In this document: positions 28,701 through 35,774 of the stretch, piece by piece
How positions within the stretch are numbered: position 1 is the first letter of the stretch
Layout: each line of letters starts with the position of its first letter
From: Paracrocinitomix mangrovi
Lineage (GTDB): Bacteria; Bacteroidota; Bacteroidia; Flavobacteriales_D; Crocinitomicaceae
Direction of reading: 5' to 3'
DNA length: 64,000 bases
Assembly: GCF_019740355.2 (NCBI RefSeq)
Contig: NZ_CP091819.1
Coordinates: 3,658,001-3,722,000, forward strand
Notes under the pieces: generated by a model
What the model saw: the letters and a program-made list of their open reading frames with translations, nothing else
Database searches by the model: none
Told to the model about the DNA's origin: nothing
Made by a program: the position numbers and the translations under genes

Positions 28701-28946
28701 TCAAAGAATGAATTAGGTGAAAAATATCCTGAAGGAGTAACAGAAGAATCATTTACACTGAATGATGCAAGGGGATTAATGAAATCATATGTGATTAGAA
28801 GAATTGTGGTTATTGATGGTAGAGGAATGGTGTATGAAAAAACACAAACCAGACACGGGACCATTACTTATACCAGAGATGGTGAGCCGATTTCTGAGTT
28901 CATGTGGAATGACGAAACTAACGATCCTAAATTGACACGAAACTAA
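22713..28946 (+). CDS. giant secreted TPR/acidic-repeat protein
   Basis: This 2077-residue protein has a signal peptide (1-18, ending LVYS). An N-terminal CarboxypepD_reg/PEGA-like beta domain covers about 20-85. A TPR-like array (about 176-1423) holds about 21 units of the type GD.AF...YQ.AI..YE.AL.IKP.E.YPK.RI.EI. A strongly acidic coiled-coil-like region (about 1452-1937) consists of exact 54-residue repeats. The C-terminal domain (about 2002-2077) contains YPEGVTEESF and RRIVVIDGRGMVYEK. It is probably envelope-associated. Its C-terminal domain recalls proteins of Flavobacteriales repeat families, by memory only. The apbE gene follows after 7 nt. The candidate ECF promoter lies at 22599-22625. 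Confidence 0.85.
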   Translation: MKGFLLSILLLFTGLVYSQDPVISLTITTRDDDSGKKLAGATVIVKSGGSVFTTKTSASNGKVPPIDLPLGQNYVVEIKKDGYVTKVANIDGHFDYPEDLPPFVPFPIETSLFQKVEGVDFAWLETTPMIKFELDQYGNQSWDQAYTKQMLDKIEKLKKQLAEKKEEEEKKRIEFEQYVASGDKAVEKQEYQEAIDNYDKALALFDDADVKKKKTDAQKAWDALKASEETEKQFALKMEAAKVAYSGEQYDEAIKLYKEASGIKPNEQLPKDRIAEIEKILADQKAKEAEFNKLVKDGDAAVGSEDYDIAIGNYEAALVIKKDNAVQVKLDDARKKKSDKEEAEQAAKENEQKYNDLIANADKAFDGKSYQDARDKYEEALKLKPNESHPSARISQIDDILKKQKEAEEAAEKLEADYRKAIEQGDNAFQSKDWDQAIKYYEEALGIKPDEKYPKDQLAKSKEGQANEAEQAALDEKYNKLMSEGKSLRESEKFQDALAKYKEAQSMKPDESEPKDRIAELEKLIAEQADAAEKEEQYKKLMQEGADLLAADKLENALEKYESALNVKPKDEPAQAKINEINTLIQDRKNAAESDAKFKEYVDNGDKAFGNEKYTDAKANYEKALEIKDDQAVKDKIKQIEELVAKDAAAKELEEKYQAAIKEADQAFDASNWDSAIEKYEAALAIKQDSYPEKRIAEAKKNRDDMAAEAEKDTQFKNLVAAGDELAGNQKYQEAINKYEEALKIKSDGDVSQKIKELKVMMEEVADQAAKEQAYKDKIAEADEAFNGENWNTAKALYKEAIAIKSEQYPKDQILAIEKKIQDAAQNEKEAEYQAAIKVADDLRDAKKYKEAIAAYESAKSIKPTDSYPDEQINKIQGIISTQEQEAQQKEAIDRKYKDLMAEGEKELGSKSYEVALDKFQQASDLKPEEELPKEKIKEINEILGELNEQAAIDKKYDEALKKADQLFNDEEYKDAKAAYENALTIKPSEGYPKAQIAKCEEGMKNETANEIEEQYDKILKAAQKKTDEKEYDAAIDYYERALKIKPDDAFPKTKIAEIKKLIEEEKAAKELMEKYQAAVKKADDLFASEDFVAAKSAYQDALDIKSDEVYPKNQIQACEQKMLENTVDEEEAQYQKILAAAAKKFDEKDYEGALDYYKRAKTVRAADPFPQQKIDEITQLLKDLKDQEAQEAIQARYDAAIKRADDLFNSEEFKDAKTAYQDALDIKSNEQYPKDRIVLCEEKMKENTVDELEEQYQKILKAAQKKFDAKEYESALDYYERAKGIRPSDPLPQNKIDEINQILKDLASEKDKRDRFNQLVQTADNQFEKGKWQDAMQNYMSALDIFKEQYPEDQVAKCREELKKKPGADDAYNKLISKADEYFDATNYDKAKGLYKRAIKLKPSDQYPKDKLAEIDRILNPPADLVEKSNDLKDPGTRVNENSIDIEAMLMEAKEQSREYEIQQIYKQGEDADSALMVWTDENKEETFKAKEEINTIEEDISEDQVEADEKRQEVVLEVEEWVEDINKEEEKNVATQEDDIFYQEKKVVAMVEEIEENDLEAEYDRQKVEVEVENQTVSYYEREESDSKAQYETNMEAKNYTNEMVETIEEQEYEDDQARVEYLGDVEQIKDENIERERVDANSQENSNFETKDYTTEVVEEIEANDLEAEYDRQKVEIEVENQTVSYYEREEEDRRNQNNSNLDIKDYTEDVITEINENNLEAEYDRQKVEVAVENQTVAYNEREESDSKAQYETNMQAKDYTNEMVEIIEEQEYDDDQARVEYLGDVEKIKDENIEREEEDVTQQTNNNFRTVDYREEIVEEIEENDLEAEYDRQAVEVEVENQTVAYYERENLNAKSQEDNNMAVKNYTEDVVDEIEENDLEAEYDRQAVEKEVENQVVEWEKREGENRDDQYDNNMDAKDYTEDVVDKLEEDKGVMQEKSDVNNDKTEDQLEEYIEIVNETAEQTDEALIDSESEIDQQKELINVEQQGIESKNELGEKYPEGVTEESFTLNDARGLMKSYVIRRIVVIDGRGMVYEKTQTRHGTITYTRDGEPISEFMWNDETNDPKLTRN
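23240..26980 (+). repeat. TPR-like tandem repeat array within the giant gene
   Basis: About 21 degenerate units were counted by eye, each with a helix-turn-helix signature such as ADDLFNSEEFKDAKTAYQDA followed by DIKSNEQYPKDRI and a charged linker helix. From 25602 the units form dimers (starts about 25602, 25959 and 26325; 357 and 366 nt apart) in which an ADDLF-type unit alternates with an AQKKFD-type unit. Protein and DNA similarity are both high between the last two dimers, which suggests recent duplication. Confidence 0.8.
27066..28523 (+). repeat. nine 162-bp (54-residue) acidic repeat units in the giant gene
   Basis: Unit starts are exactly 162 nt apart: 27066, 27228, 27390, 27552, 27714, 27876, 28038, 28200 and 28362. 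The first two are degenerate. The consensus opening is DLEAEYDRQKVEVEVENQTV and the closing motif is V.EIEEN. Units at 27552 and 28038 are a divergent type (EQEYEDDQARVEYLGDVE), so the pattern from 27390 is A-B-A-A-B-A-A. This implies duplication of a 486-bp three-unit block. Confidence 0.9.
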
Positions 28947-28953
28947 ACTTTGA

Positions 28954-30033
28954 ATGAAGTATGCAGTTTATATGCTGTCAGTCATTTTTTTGACAGCTTG
29001 TTCGGGAGAACAAAAACAAAATTCAACCAACACCCAAGATTCCCAATCAATTGAAATTTACGGAAACACTCAAGGGACCACTTATGGAATAATTATCAAT
29101 GATGAAATTGAAATTGATAAAGACGAAGTAGATGATGTTTTATCCGAATTTGACAAAGCATTATCATCTTATATTCCTAATTCGATATTGACAGAATTGA
29201 ATAATGCACCGGCGGGGAATTTTGTTTATTCTGACACACACAATTACTTCAACAGATGTTATCAGTTATCTCAGGAGGTATTCCATTTAACAGATGGTTA
29301 TTTTGAACCTACCATTTATCCTTTGGTTGATGGTTGGGGATTTATGAAAAATGTTGAGCAGGTTCCTGATTCATCAGTTGTAGATTCTTTAAGAGCTTTG
29401 TTAGGATTTGGTGACGGATATCACTTCACTTTTCTAATGCAGGAAATTGAAGGGGATACATTGCCAAAGAATACAATCTTTAAAAGAACTCCTCAAGCGA
29501 AATTAGATTTTAATGCCATAGCTCAAGGTTTAGCTGTGGATGTTATAGCAGAGTTAATTGAATCAAAAGGTGGTAAGAATTACTTCGTTGAAATTGGTGG
29601 AGAAATTAGGGTTAAAGGAAAAAATAAGGATGGTGTATTTTGGAGGATTGGAATTGATAAACCAATTGAAAATTCAAGTGCTGAGACAAGAGAAATTTAT
29701 GAAATTGTTGAGTTGGATAACCTAAGTATCGCTACTAGTGGTTCGTACCGTAAATTTTATGAAAAAGGCGGGCAGAAGTATTCACATACACTTAATCCTA
29801 AAACTGGATACCCTGTAAGTCATAACCTATTGAGCGTTTCTGTTGTAGCTGAAAATTGTGCTTTGGCAGATGCACTCGCAACTGCTTTTATGGTGATGGG
29901 AGTAGATAAGACTAAGGAATTTGTAAAGTCACACCCTGATTTAAATATTGAAGTTTATTTGATATTTAACAACAGTAAAAATAGACTTGAGACATTTTAT
30001 ACAGCTGGCATGGCTGAAATGATAACTGAATAG
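28954..30033 (+). CDS. apbE: ApbE-type FAD:protein FMN transferase lipoprotein
   Basis: This 359-residue protein has a lipoprotein signal peptide (MKYAVYMLSVIFLTAC, Cys16). The ApbE domain has GTTYGI near the start, KLDFNAIAQGLAVDVIAE, FVEIGGEIRVKGKNKDG and the active-site SHTLNPKTGYPV, followed by ALADALATAFMVMG. It transfers FMN from FAD to a Thr in flavoprotein partners, normally on the outer face of the inner membrane. No Na+-NQR or Rnf genes lie in the window. It sits 7 nt after the giant gene, so it is probably co-transcribed. It abuts the convergent DinB gene with no gap. Confidence 0.9.
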   Translation: MKYAVYMLSVIFLTACSGEQKQNSTNTQDSQSIEIYGNTQGTTYGIIINDEIEIDKDEVDDVLSEFDKALSSYIPNSILTELNNAPAGNFVYSDTHNYFNRCYQLSQEVFHLTDGYFEPTIYPLVDGWGFMKNVEQVPDSSVVDSLRALLGFGDGYHFTFLMQEIEGDTLPKNTIFKRTPQAKLDFNAIAQGLAVDVIAELIESKGGKNYFVEIGGEIRVKGKNKDGVFWRIGIDKPIENSSAETREIYEIVELDNLSIATSGSYRKFYEKGGQKYSHTLNPKTGYPVSHNLLSVSVVAENCALADALATAFMVMGVDKTKEFVKSHPDLNIEVYLIFNNSKNRLETFYTAGMAEMITE

Positions 30034-30561
30034 TTATTGCTCAATTAAAGGAAAATATCTTTCTTTTATTACATTAAAATGATGGATAGCATGGCCTACT
30101 TGAATGTACCCTAATGCAAGTACAGATATTTCCTGATCATTGGCAAATCCGGTTCTCAATAACTCTTCTCTGTTGAAATTGGCATAAGTTGCCAAAGTGG
30201 CACTTCTAATAGTGATAAATTGAAGTAATAAATTTTTCAAGGATATTTCATTTGACCTTGCTGCCGCAACATATTGATTTTCATCAAATCCTGGCAGTTC
30301 AGTTTTGTCATTTCTAGCAAATCGCAGTGCTCTATTCATGAAAATTCTTTCAGTGTCCATTAAGTGTTCCACAATTTGCCTAACTGTCCATTTACCTGGA
30401 GCATAAACTTTATCACCTATTTTTTCAAGATACAAGGCATGATCCATATACAATTTAATGCCACCTTCTGGTAAAGCGTCAATTAATGGAATATCAGGTG
30501 CAAGTTGAATGTATTTGAGGTAATATTCGGGAACAACGGTAATATCAGTTTTAGTCAACAT
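30034..30561 (-). CDS. DinB-like superfamily protein
   Basis: This 175-residue protein is a predicted four-helix DinB/YfiT bundle. The metal-binding His triad is visible as H66 (RQIVEHLMDTE) and the H157/H160/H161 cluster (VGHAIHHFNVIKERY). The N-terminal KWTVRQIVEHL segment is typical of the DinB_2 group. Members include thiol-dependent metalloenzymes and damage-related proteins, and no specific substrate can be assigned. Its start overlaps the end of the acetyltransferase gene by 11 nt. Confidence 0.85.
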   Translation of the reverse strand: MLTKTDITVVPEYYLKYIQLAPDIPLIDALPEGGIKLYMDHALYLEKIGDKVYAPGKWTVRQIVEHLMDTERIFMNRALRFARNDKTELPGFDENQYVAAARSNEISLKNLLLQFITIRSATLATYANFNREELLRTGFANDQEISVLALGYIQVGHAIHHFNVIKERYFPLIEQ

Positions 30562-31066
30562 AGTTTTTGCTTAGTTCATAATAATAGTCATTTGTTTGGG
30601 ATTCTTCATTCCAAAAAGCCTTTACTTTATTCATTGTAGCATCTAAGATTTTAATGGAAGGAGCATTTCGTTGGTCCACTTCGGCATAAACAGAAGATAA
30701 ATTTAATGTGCTAAAAGCATGGTCAATTAAGCCTTTGGTAATTTCAACTCCATATCCATTGCCCCAATGTTTTTCTCTGAATCTATAACCGATTTCATTG
30801 CCTGATTGATTAATTAAAATCGCTGCGGTTCCTAATAATTCATTCGACTCTTTTGAGCAAACTGCCCAAACCCAAAATTTATTTTCCACTTCACTATAGC
30901 GATTGATTACACTGTAAAAGTCTCTTTCACATTCTCCAAGACCCATTGCTTCTTGTCCTGTATAAAGCATGACCTTTGGATTTGATTGTAAATCATAAAA
31001 GTCAGGAAAATCAGAATGGATCAATTGTCTGGCAATTAATCTTTCTGTACTAAATACAATATCCAT
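30551..31066 (-). CDS. GNAT-family N-acetyltransferase (RimJ/RimL-like)
   Basis: This 171-residue protein starts with FSTERLIARQLIHSDFPDFY, characteristic of RimJ/RimL-like acetyltransferases. It contains the acetyl-CoA region GNEIGYRFREKHWGNGYGVE and the conserved VDQRNAPSIKIL near the C-terminus. It would acetylate an amine acceptor, possibly a protein N-terminus or a small molecule. It shares the unit with alkaline phosphatase (1-nt overlap, TAATG) and the DinB gene (11-nt overlap). Confidence 0.88.
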   Translation of the reverse strand: MDIVFSTERLIARQLIHSDFPDFYDLQSNPKVMLYTGQEAMGLGECERDFYSVINRYSEVENKFWVWAVCSKESNELLGTAAILINQSGNEIGYRFREKHWGNGYGVEITKGLIDHAFSTLNLSSVYAEVDQRNAPSIKILDATMNKVKAFWNEESQTNDYYYELSKNYVD

Positions 31067-32235
31067 TAATGATCTTCTAGTTTCTGATCTAACACAGGTT
31101 TCATTTTTTGGTCTTTTGGTTCAAGATCATCTTCATTCCAGTGAGTTAGCTGCATTATTTTGTGGAAGATATCTGTGTTTTGATAAATACCGGCAAATTT
31201 TTCTGCTCCTTCTCCAAAGGCAAAAACGGGAATAAGAGTAGTTGTATGCGCTGCATAAGAAACTCCCGGATCATCTGCTCCTTTGTAGAAAGTAGGGGCG
31301 ATTTCATTATCGTTCCATCCATCTCCGTCTCTAGCCGGAGCTAATGCAAATCCTCCTGTCTCATGGTCAGCTGTTACAATGACTAGGGTGCCTTCGTGCG
31401 TTTCTGCAAAATCTAGGGCTACACCAATGGCTTTGTCAAAGTCCTTAACTTCTTCAATTATTCCTTTAGCATTGGCATCATGACCTTCCCAGTCAATTTG
31501 AGATCCTTCCACCATTAAAAAAAATCCATCTTCCCATAATTGAAGATAATCCAGGGCATGTTGAGTGGCGTTTGGTAAAAAGTCATCTCTACCTTCTAAT
31601 TTTGATTTTAAGCCATTTTCTGCTAATAGATAACCATACTTTTTATGCACTTTCATTTTTTTATCAAGGTTCAGGCTAACTGTGTCCAATTCAAAACCTT
31701 TTTTTATTAGTTCGGTATAGAAATCAATATTGTCGGATCTTTTGTTAAAGAATTTCAATCCTCCACCTGCAAAAAAGTCAACTCCCGATTTTGGTAAATA
31801 CTCAGCAATTTTTTCAGCATCACTTCTTGACTTTGCATGAGCATAAAAACATGCCGGAGTTGCGTGAGTAATACTTGAAGTTGCTACTAATCCTGATTTA
31901 ATTTTTTTTCTTTCAAGGATTTCAACCACGTTCATTATGTACCTTCCATTTGTATCAACGCTAATGGCTCCATTATAACTTTTGGCACCACAAGCAAATG
32001 CTGTAGCTCCTGCTGCCGAATCAGTGATTTTTTGTTTGGCAGATGAGGTATTAATTAAACCAATGTGTTTAAATCTGCTAAAGTTTGGCGTTTTGTTGTC
32101 ATTGTAATAGTAAATAGTTGACATCTGAGATAGTCCCATTCCGTCTCCAATTAACAGTATTACATTTTTGATAGGTGTTTCTTGTCCAAAAGAAATAGCA
32201 GGTAAAATGCTCAACAAAAAAAATATCTTTTTCAT
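31066..32235 (-). CDS. alkaline phosphatase (PhoA family)
   Basis: This 389-residue secreted protein has a signal peptide (1-18, ending SFGQ). The metal/nucleophile set of PhoA is present: D31 in LLIGDGMG, the TDSAAGATAF motif with the nucleophile S73, EGSQIDWEGHDANA and VTADHETGGFA. It hydrolyses phosphomonoesters in the periplasm. A 16-bp perfect palindrome sits about 17 nt upstream of its start (32252-32267) and may be a regulatory site. It heads a three-gene minus-strand unit with the acetyltransferase and DinB genes. Confidence 0.92.
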   Translation of the reverse strand: MKKIFFLLSILPAISFGQETPIKNVILLIGDGMGLSQMSTIYYYNDNKTPNFSRFKHIGLINTSSAKQKITDSAAGATAFACGAKSYNGAISVDTNGRYIMNVVEILERKKIKSGLVATSSITHATPACFYAHAKSRSDAEKIAEYLPKSGVDFFAGGGLKFFNKRSDNIDFYTELIKKGFELDTVSLNLDKKMKVHKKYGYLLAENGLKSKLEGRDDFLPNATQHALDYLQLWEDGFFLMVEGSQIDWEGHDANAKGIIEEVKDFDKAIGVALDFAETHEGTLVIVTADHETGGFALAPARDGDGWNDNEIAPTFYKGADDPGVSYAAHTTTLIPVFAFGEGAEKFAGIYQNTDIFHKIMQLTHWNEDDLEPKDQKMKPVLDQKLEDH

Positions 32236-32251
32236 CTGTTATAATGTTTAT

Positions 32252-32284
32252 GTCCTAAAGTTAGGACTATTCAAATATTAGTCC
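32252..32284 (-). promoter_or_regulatory. palindromic operator-like sequence before the phosphatase gene
   Basis: GTCCTAAAGTTAGGAC (32252-32267) is a perfect 16-bp palindrome. GGACTA (32264-32269) can also pair with TAGTCC (32279-32284), giving three related half-sites. It lies 17 nt before the phosphatase ATG and could bind a regulator or fold in the leader RNA. Confidence 0.45.
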
Positions 32285-32285
32285 A

Positions 32286-32320
32286 TAAAAAATCCCGGCC
32301 TTCTTTAAAGAAAACCGGGA
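32286..32320 (-). terminator. Rho-independent terminator of the YceI gene
   Basis: TCCCGG (32293-32298) pairs with CCGGGA (32315-32320), with a further TTCTTT/AAAGAA pairing in between. On the minus strand it is followed by a run of seven T (complement of 32286-32292). It lies 43 nt after the YceI stop. Confidence 0.85.
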
Positions 32321-32362
32321 CATTATTGTATTCTGACGAATGAAACCTATGAAAAAGAATAA

Positions 32363-32893
32363 TTATTCTCCTTGCTTAATAAATTGTGCGTCTATAACCA
32401 ATTTAACTTTATCAGATACAACAATATTTCCTGCTTCTGTTACTGCACTCCAGCTCAATCCGAAGTCTTTTCTGTTGATTTCTCCTGAAATTTCAAAACC
32501 GGCTTTAGTTTGTCCATAAGGATCTACTGCCGCTCCGTTAAAATCTACGTCTAAAACAACTTCTTTAGTGATGTCTCTAATTGATAATTCACCAGTCATT
32601 TTCTCTCCATCAAATGAGGTAGATTTAAATGTAATGTTTGGAAATTCTGCTGCATTAAAGAAATCATCAGACTTTAAATGACCGTCTCTATCAGCATTTT
32701 TTGTACTGATTGAATTTACATCAATACTCACATTCACTTTTGCATCAGAAAAATCTTCATTTGATGATTCCACAGTTGCGTCAAAGTTATCAAAATGACC
32801 TTTTACAGTTGAGATCATCATGTGTTTTACTTTGAATCCTATTTCAGAGTGAGTAGGATCTATTTTCCAGCTAGTTTTTGTTAAAGTTTCCAT
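32363..32893 (-). CDS. YceI family lipid-binding protein
   Basis: This 176-residue protein has the YceI/lipocalin-like fold signature: WKIDPTHSEIGFKVKHMMIS at the start, SISTKNADRDGHLKSDDFFN, FPNITFKSTSF and YGQTKAGFEISGEINRKDFG. No signal peptide is visible, so it is probably cytoplasmic, unlike E. coli YceI. The family binds polyisoprenoid or amphiphilic molecules. It has a near-consensus promoter (32929-32958) and its own terminator, so it is monocistronic. Confidence 0.92.
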   Translation of the reverse strand: METLTKTSWKIDPTHSEIGFKVKHMMISTVKGHFDNFDATVESSNEDFSDAKVNVSIDVNSISTKNADRDGHLKSDDFFNAAEFPNITFKSTSFDGEKMTGELSIRDITKEVVLDVDFNGAAVDPYGQTKAGFEISGEINRKDFGLSWSAVTEAGNIVVSDKVKLVIDAQFIKQGE

Positions 32894-32928
32894 ATCTATA
32901 AATTTTATTTTGTTTCAATTTTATAGAA

Positions 32929-32958
32929 CAAAGTTAATAAATTTGTTGCAACAAACAA
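32929..32958 (-). promoter_or_regulatory. promoter of the YceI gene (TTG ... TAACTTTG)
   Basis: On the minus strand a TTG at 32956-32958 is followed after 19 nt by TAACTTTG (32929-32936). This matches the Flavobacteriia consensus TTG-N17-23-TAnnTTTG. The -7 box ends 35 nt before the ATG. This is the best promoter match seen in the window. Confidence 0.65.
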
Positions 32959-33065
32959 TGTCTAAACAAATAAAAAATATCTATGTGCAAATAAATAACA
33001 TCAATAACTCAGTATTTACAGTATATAGGAGAAGAAATTAAATTGAAAAAAAAATTGAATTATCC

Positions 33066-35045
33066 TTAATAAATGACAATTCGTTCAGTATGTGACGTTG
33101 TTTCACTAAAAATTTTGATCAAATAGGTGCCACTTTTCCATTTGAGGGTAGAAATTTCATTTGTTCCTTCATTGAGTTCTTTTGACAGGATCAATTTGCT
33201 GCTCATATCGTAGCATAAAAAATGGCATTTATCAGGAGTAGAAACATAGAACTTATCTCTGGAAGGATTAGGGAATACTTTAGTGTCTAATTCGCCTAAC
33301 ATATCAATTCCTGCATTGTTAATTGCATTTCCACTAACATGAAAAACAAAAGGATTAATATTGTCATTGGAAATAATGGAATAGGAGTTTGTATAAGTTC
33401 CCTCAGTTGGTGGGGTCAATATCAACAGCATTTTTTTGCTGCTGTCAGGTGCTATAATATATGAAGGGTTGTTAATCAGATTAAATGCTTGATTGGAGCC
33501 TTCGATAATATGGGTAATATTTATAAAGGAAGAACCTGAATTGTACATATTTACATACTTACCAATGGATGTGTTGATGGGATGATTTTGGTAATATATA
33601 GTATCATTATTATAAATGGTATCATTTTCAACTACAATAAACAAATGATTTTGATCATCTAGCCCCAAAAGTTCTTTTCTTGAAATGGCAATTGCCGTTG
33701 ACTTATTCCAGTATTTTGTTGAATCAAATTCATCTAGCTGCGTAATTGCCGAAGTTGGATGCTGTATTGATAAAAAAGCATAATTATAGTCGGGGGTAAA
33801 AGTCATACCGGTAGGTTCTGATCCTGCAGGTGTTTTGAGAAAAACATTAATTTTATTTAAAGAATCGTGTATATGGTCATGGGTTGCGAACCAAATATGA
33901 TTCTGTCCACCATCTTGTAGCATGTATAAATTACCTTTGTCATCAAAGGTCAAATTGTCCATACCCAAATCAATTATTACAGTTTGTGTATCAGTTTCAC
34001 TAATAATTGTGTAAGGATAATCGTTAGCGACAAAAATTTTAAAATTATTTACAGAATCTGTCATATCTGTAAATCTGTAGACAGCCCCTGGAGCTGTTGT
34101 ATATTTTGAGGAAAAGAATACGTCTCCACTTATCGGGTCAACATCAACATCTTCTATGTAGTAAAAATTCGTTGCACCTGCAGAAATTGTGTTGGCAATA
34201 CAATTATTTCTATCGGCGATTGAAGAGTTTGGAATTTGGATCCAGGATCCCGTAAGTGGAACAGGGGTTGTTCCTAAAAGTTGGGTGAGATTACCTATTC
34301 TTAATACATATAAATTGCCATCTTTAACATTTTGAGGAGAGGCCATTACATATTTATACAAATATCCATTTGATTGATCGCTTCCAAAATATGCCACGGA
34401 GTCATTAGCAAATACTATATTTTCATGTGCCATTCTTCCCATTGCCCACACTTTATCTTGTAATCCATCACTTTCGTAATCCGCTACAGAAGCAGTTTGA
34501 GGATCAACTTCTACTATCCATCCATAATCCAAGTAACCATCCCCATTATTGTCAGTGGTTGAATTAGAAACTTCTTCACCAAAAAAAACCGTTCCCCAAG
34601 GACTAAGCGTACCAGAACAAGGTCTTGATGTTCCTGAAATTCCTGAATTGGTAAAATCAACTAATTGACCATATAAAATATCCCATTGATTATCTATAGA
34701 ATCTAATTCTATTTCTAGAACACTCATTTTACCAGTTGTCGTTTCGTGGTTTACTGTTAAATAGCCGTGTGTTGAAGAACCATTAATAGGTACAAAACAG
34801 GTGAAATCAAAATAACTACCCATCACTTGTGTACCATTTAATAGAGGGTCATTGTCTTGTGCGATAAATTGAAAAGCATGTGTTGTCGGAATAACCATCT
34901 CATTTCCTTGATTTTCTGAAAACAATCCCGGAAAACACGAAAAGTGTAAACTATCTGCCGGATCACATCCCAAATTTAGTTGTGAGTACAATTGATTAAC
35001 ACTTAGCATCATTACATATGCAAGTATGAACTTTACCTTTCCCAT
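33066..35045 (-). CDS. DUF839/PhoX-like secreted protein with type IX sorting domain
   Basis: This 659-residue protein has a signal peptide (about 1-21). The DUF839 beta-propeller region (about 30-450) contains GYLTVNHETTTGK, PWGTVFFGEEV, MGRMAHENI and FSSKYTTAPGAVYRFTD. A spacer/Ig-like region then leads to a C-terminal T9SS type-A sorting domain (about 580-659; VFPNPSRDKFYV ... SGTYLIKI). DUF839 proteins include PhoX-type phosphatases, but the full PhoX active site was not checked. It is likely secreted by the Por/T9SS system and fixed on the surface. The neighbouring alkaline phosphatase suggests a phosphate theme. Confidence 0.85.
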   Translation of the reverse strand: MGKVKFILAYVMMLSVNQLYSQLNLGCDPADSLHFSCFPGLFSENQGNEMVIPTTHAFQFIAQDNDPLLNGTQVMGSYFDFTCFVPINGSSTHGYLTVNHETTTGKMSVLEIELDSIDNQWDILYGQLVDFTNSGISGTSRPCSGTLSPWGTVFFGEEVSNSTTDNNGDGYLDYGWIVEVDPQTASVADYESDGLQDKVWAMGRMAHENIVFANDSVAYFGSDQSNGYLYKYVMASPQNVKDGNLYVLRIGNLTQLLGTTPVPLTGSWIQIPNSSIADRNNCIANTISAGATNFYYIEDVDVDPISGDVFFSSKYTTAPGAVYRFTDMTDSVNNFKIFVANDYPYTIISETDTQTVIIDLGMDNLTFDDKGNLYMLQDGGQNHIWFATHDHIHDSLNKINVFLKTPAGSEPTGMTFTPDYNYAFLSIQHPTSAITQLDEFDSTKYWNKSTAIAISRKELLGLDDQNHLFIVVENDTIYNNDTIYYQNHPINTSIGKYVNMYNSGSSFINITHIIEGSNQAFNLINNPSYIIAPDSSKKMLLILTPPTEGTYTNSYSIISNDNINPFVFHVSGNAINNAGIDMLGELDTKVFPNPSRDKFYVSTPDKCHFLCYDMSSKLILSKELNEGTNEISTLKWKSGTYLIKIFSETTSHTERIVIY

Positions 35046-35293
35046 TATACATGCAATTTACGAATAAATAGCTTATTTAAAGTGACAATAGTCACCTCAA
35101 AATGAGTTTTTTAATAAATCAATAAATTATTTAAAGAATTGATTGTCAACTATAAAAACATATACAAACGTATAATAATCGTAAACAAACGAAAGATAAA
35201 CGAATCTTGTTTTTTACCCTCATCAACTTTGCACCGTCGATTTAAATGACAAGTCTGGGCCGCTAGAAAAGCCTGATAATGAAGAACAAACAC

Positions 35294-35323
35294 GCATCTG
35301 ATTCAAACTATAATTACAGATGC
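35294..35323 (+). promoter_or_regulatory. inverted repeat in the leader of the first ssb gene
   Basis: GCATCTG (35294-35300) and CAGATGC (35317-35323) form a perfect 7-bp inverted repeat with a 16-nt loop, 19 nt before the ATG at 35342. It may be an operator or a leader hairpin. No trailing T-run makes it a terminator. Confidence 0.35.
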
Positions 35324-35341
35324 ACAAAACACAAACACGTT

Positions 35342-35683
35342 ATGAAAAATTTAAGAAACAAAGTACAATTGATTGGACACCTAGGACAAGCACCTGAAAT
35401 TATCTCTTTTGAAAATGGAAACAAATTGGCTAAAGTTAGGCTCGCTACTAATGAGTTTTACAAAAACGCAAAAGGTGAAAAAGTACAGGAAACTCAGTGG
35501 CACTCACTTTTCTGCTGGGGTCCGAAAGCTGACATTTTTGAAAAGTTTGTAAAAAAAGGGCAAGAGATTGCCGTTGAAGGAAAATTGATTACCAGATCTT
35601 ATGAAACCAAAGACGGTGAAAAAAGATATCGTACTGAGGTACAGGTAGAGGATCTGTTGTTGTTAGGCTCAAAAGAGGCCTAA
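35342..35683 (+). CDS. ssb: single-stranded DNA-binding protein, first of two
   Basis: This 113-residue OB-fold protein starts at ATG 35342; upstream residues from an alternative start at 35279 are unlike SSB. Key SSB segments are NKVQLIGHLGQAPEI, NGNKLAKVRLATNEF, ETQWHSLFCWGPKADIFEKF and VEGKLITRSYETKDGEKRYR. It lacks the usual Gly-rich linker and acidic C-terminal tip (it ends LLLLGSKEA), so it may not recruit the standard SSB partners. It is followed by a strong hairpin (35697-35746) and a second ssb-like gene. Confidence 0.88.
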   Translation: MKNLRNKVQLIGHLGQAPEIISFENGNKLAKVRLATNEFYKNAKGEKVQETQWHSLFCWGPKADIFEKFVKKGQEIAVEGKLITRSYETKDGEKRYRTEVQVEDLLLLGSKEA

Positions 35684-35696
35684 TTTAATGTGGGTA

Positions 35697-35746
35697 GGAA
35701 GTGTACGTTTTGTATGTTCCTTGTGCTGGCGTACACTTCCGTTTTT
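35697..35746 (+). terminator. hairpin with T-run between the two ssb genes
   Basis: GGAAGTGTACG (35697-35707) pairs perfectly with CGTACACTTCC (35730-35740), an 11-bp stem with a 22-nt loop. It is followed by G and six T residues, so it should act as a Rho-independent terminator, or as an attenuator in front of the second ssb gene (ATG 35775). Confidence 0.8.
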
Positions 35747-35774
35747 TCAATTTTCAATCTCAAATTTTAATAAA

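Noticed and set aside
27819-28864. Long open frames on the minus strand opposite the acidic repeats
   Set aside because: They are produced by the Glu/Asp-rich codon pattern of the real gene, giving Phe/Ile/Leu-rich translations with no start context.
22713-28946. The tandem repeats of the giant gene as a CRISPR array or satellite DNA
   Set aside because: The repeats are in one uninterrupted coding frame with codon-level drift, and there are no short conserved repeats with unique spacers.
35688-35774. An upstream start (35688) for the second ssb gene
   Set aside because: The translated extension overlaps the 11-bp hairpin and T-run and reads unlike SSB; ATG 35775 gives the normal N-terminus.
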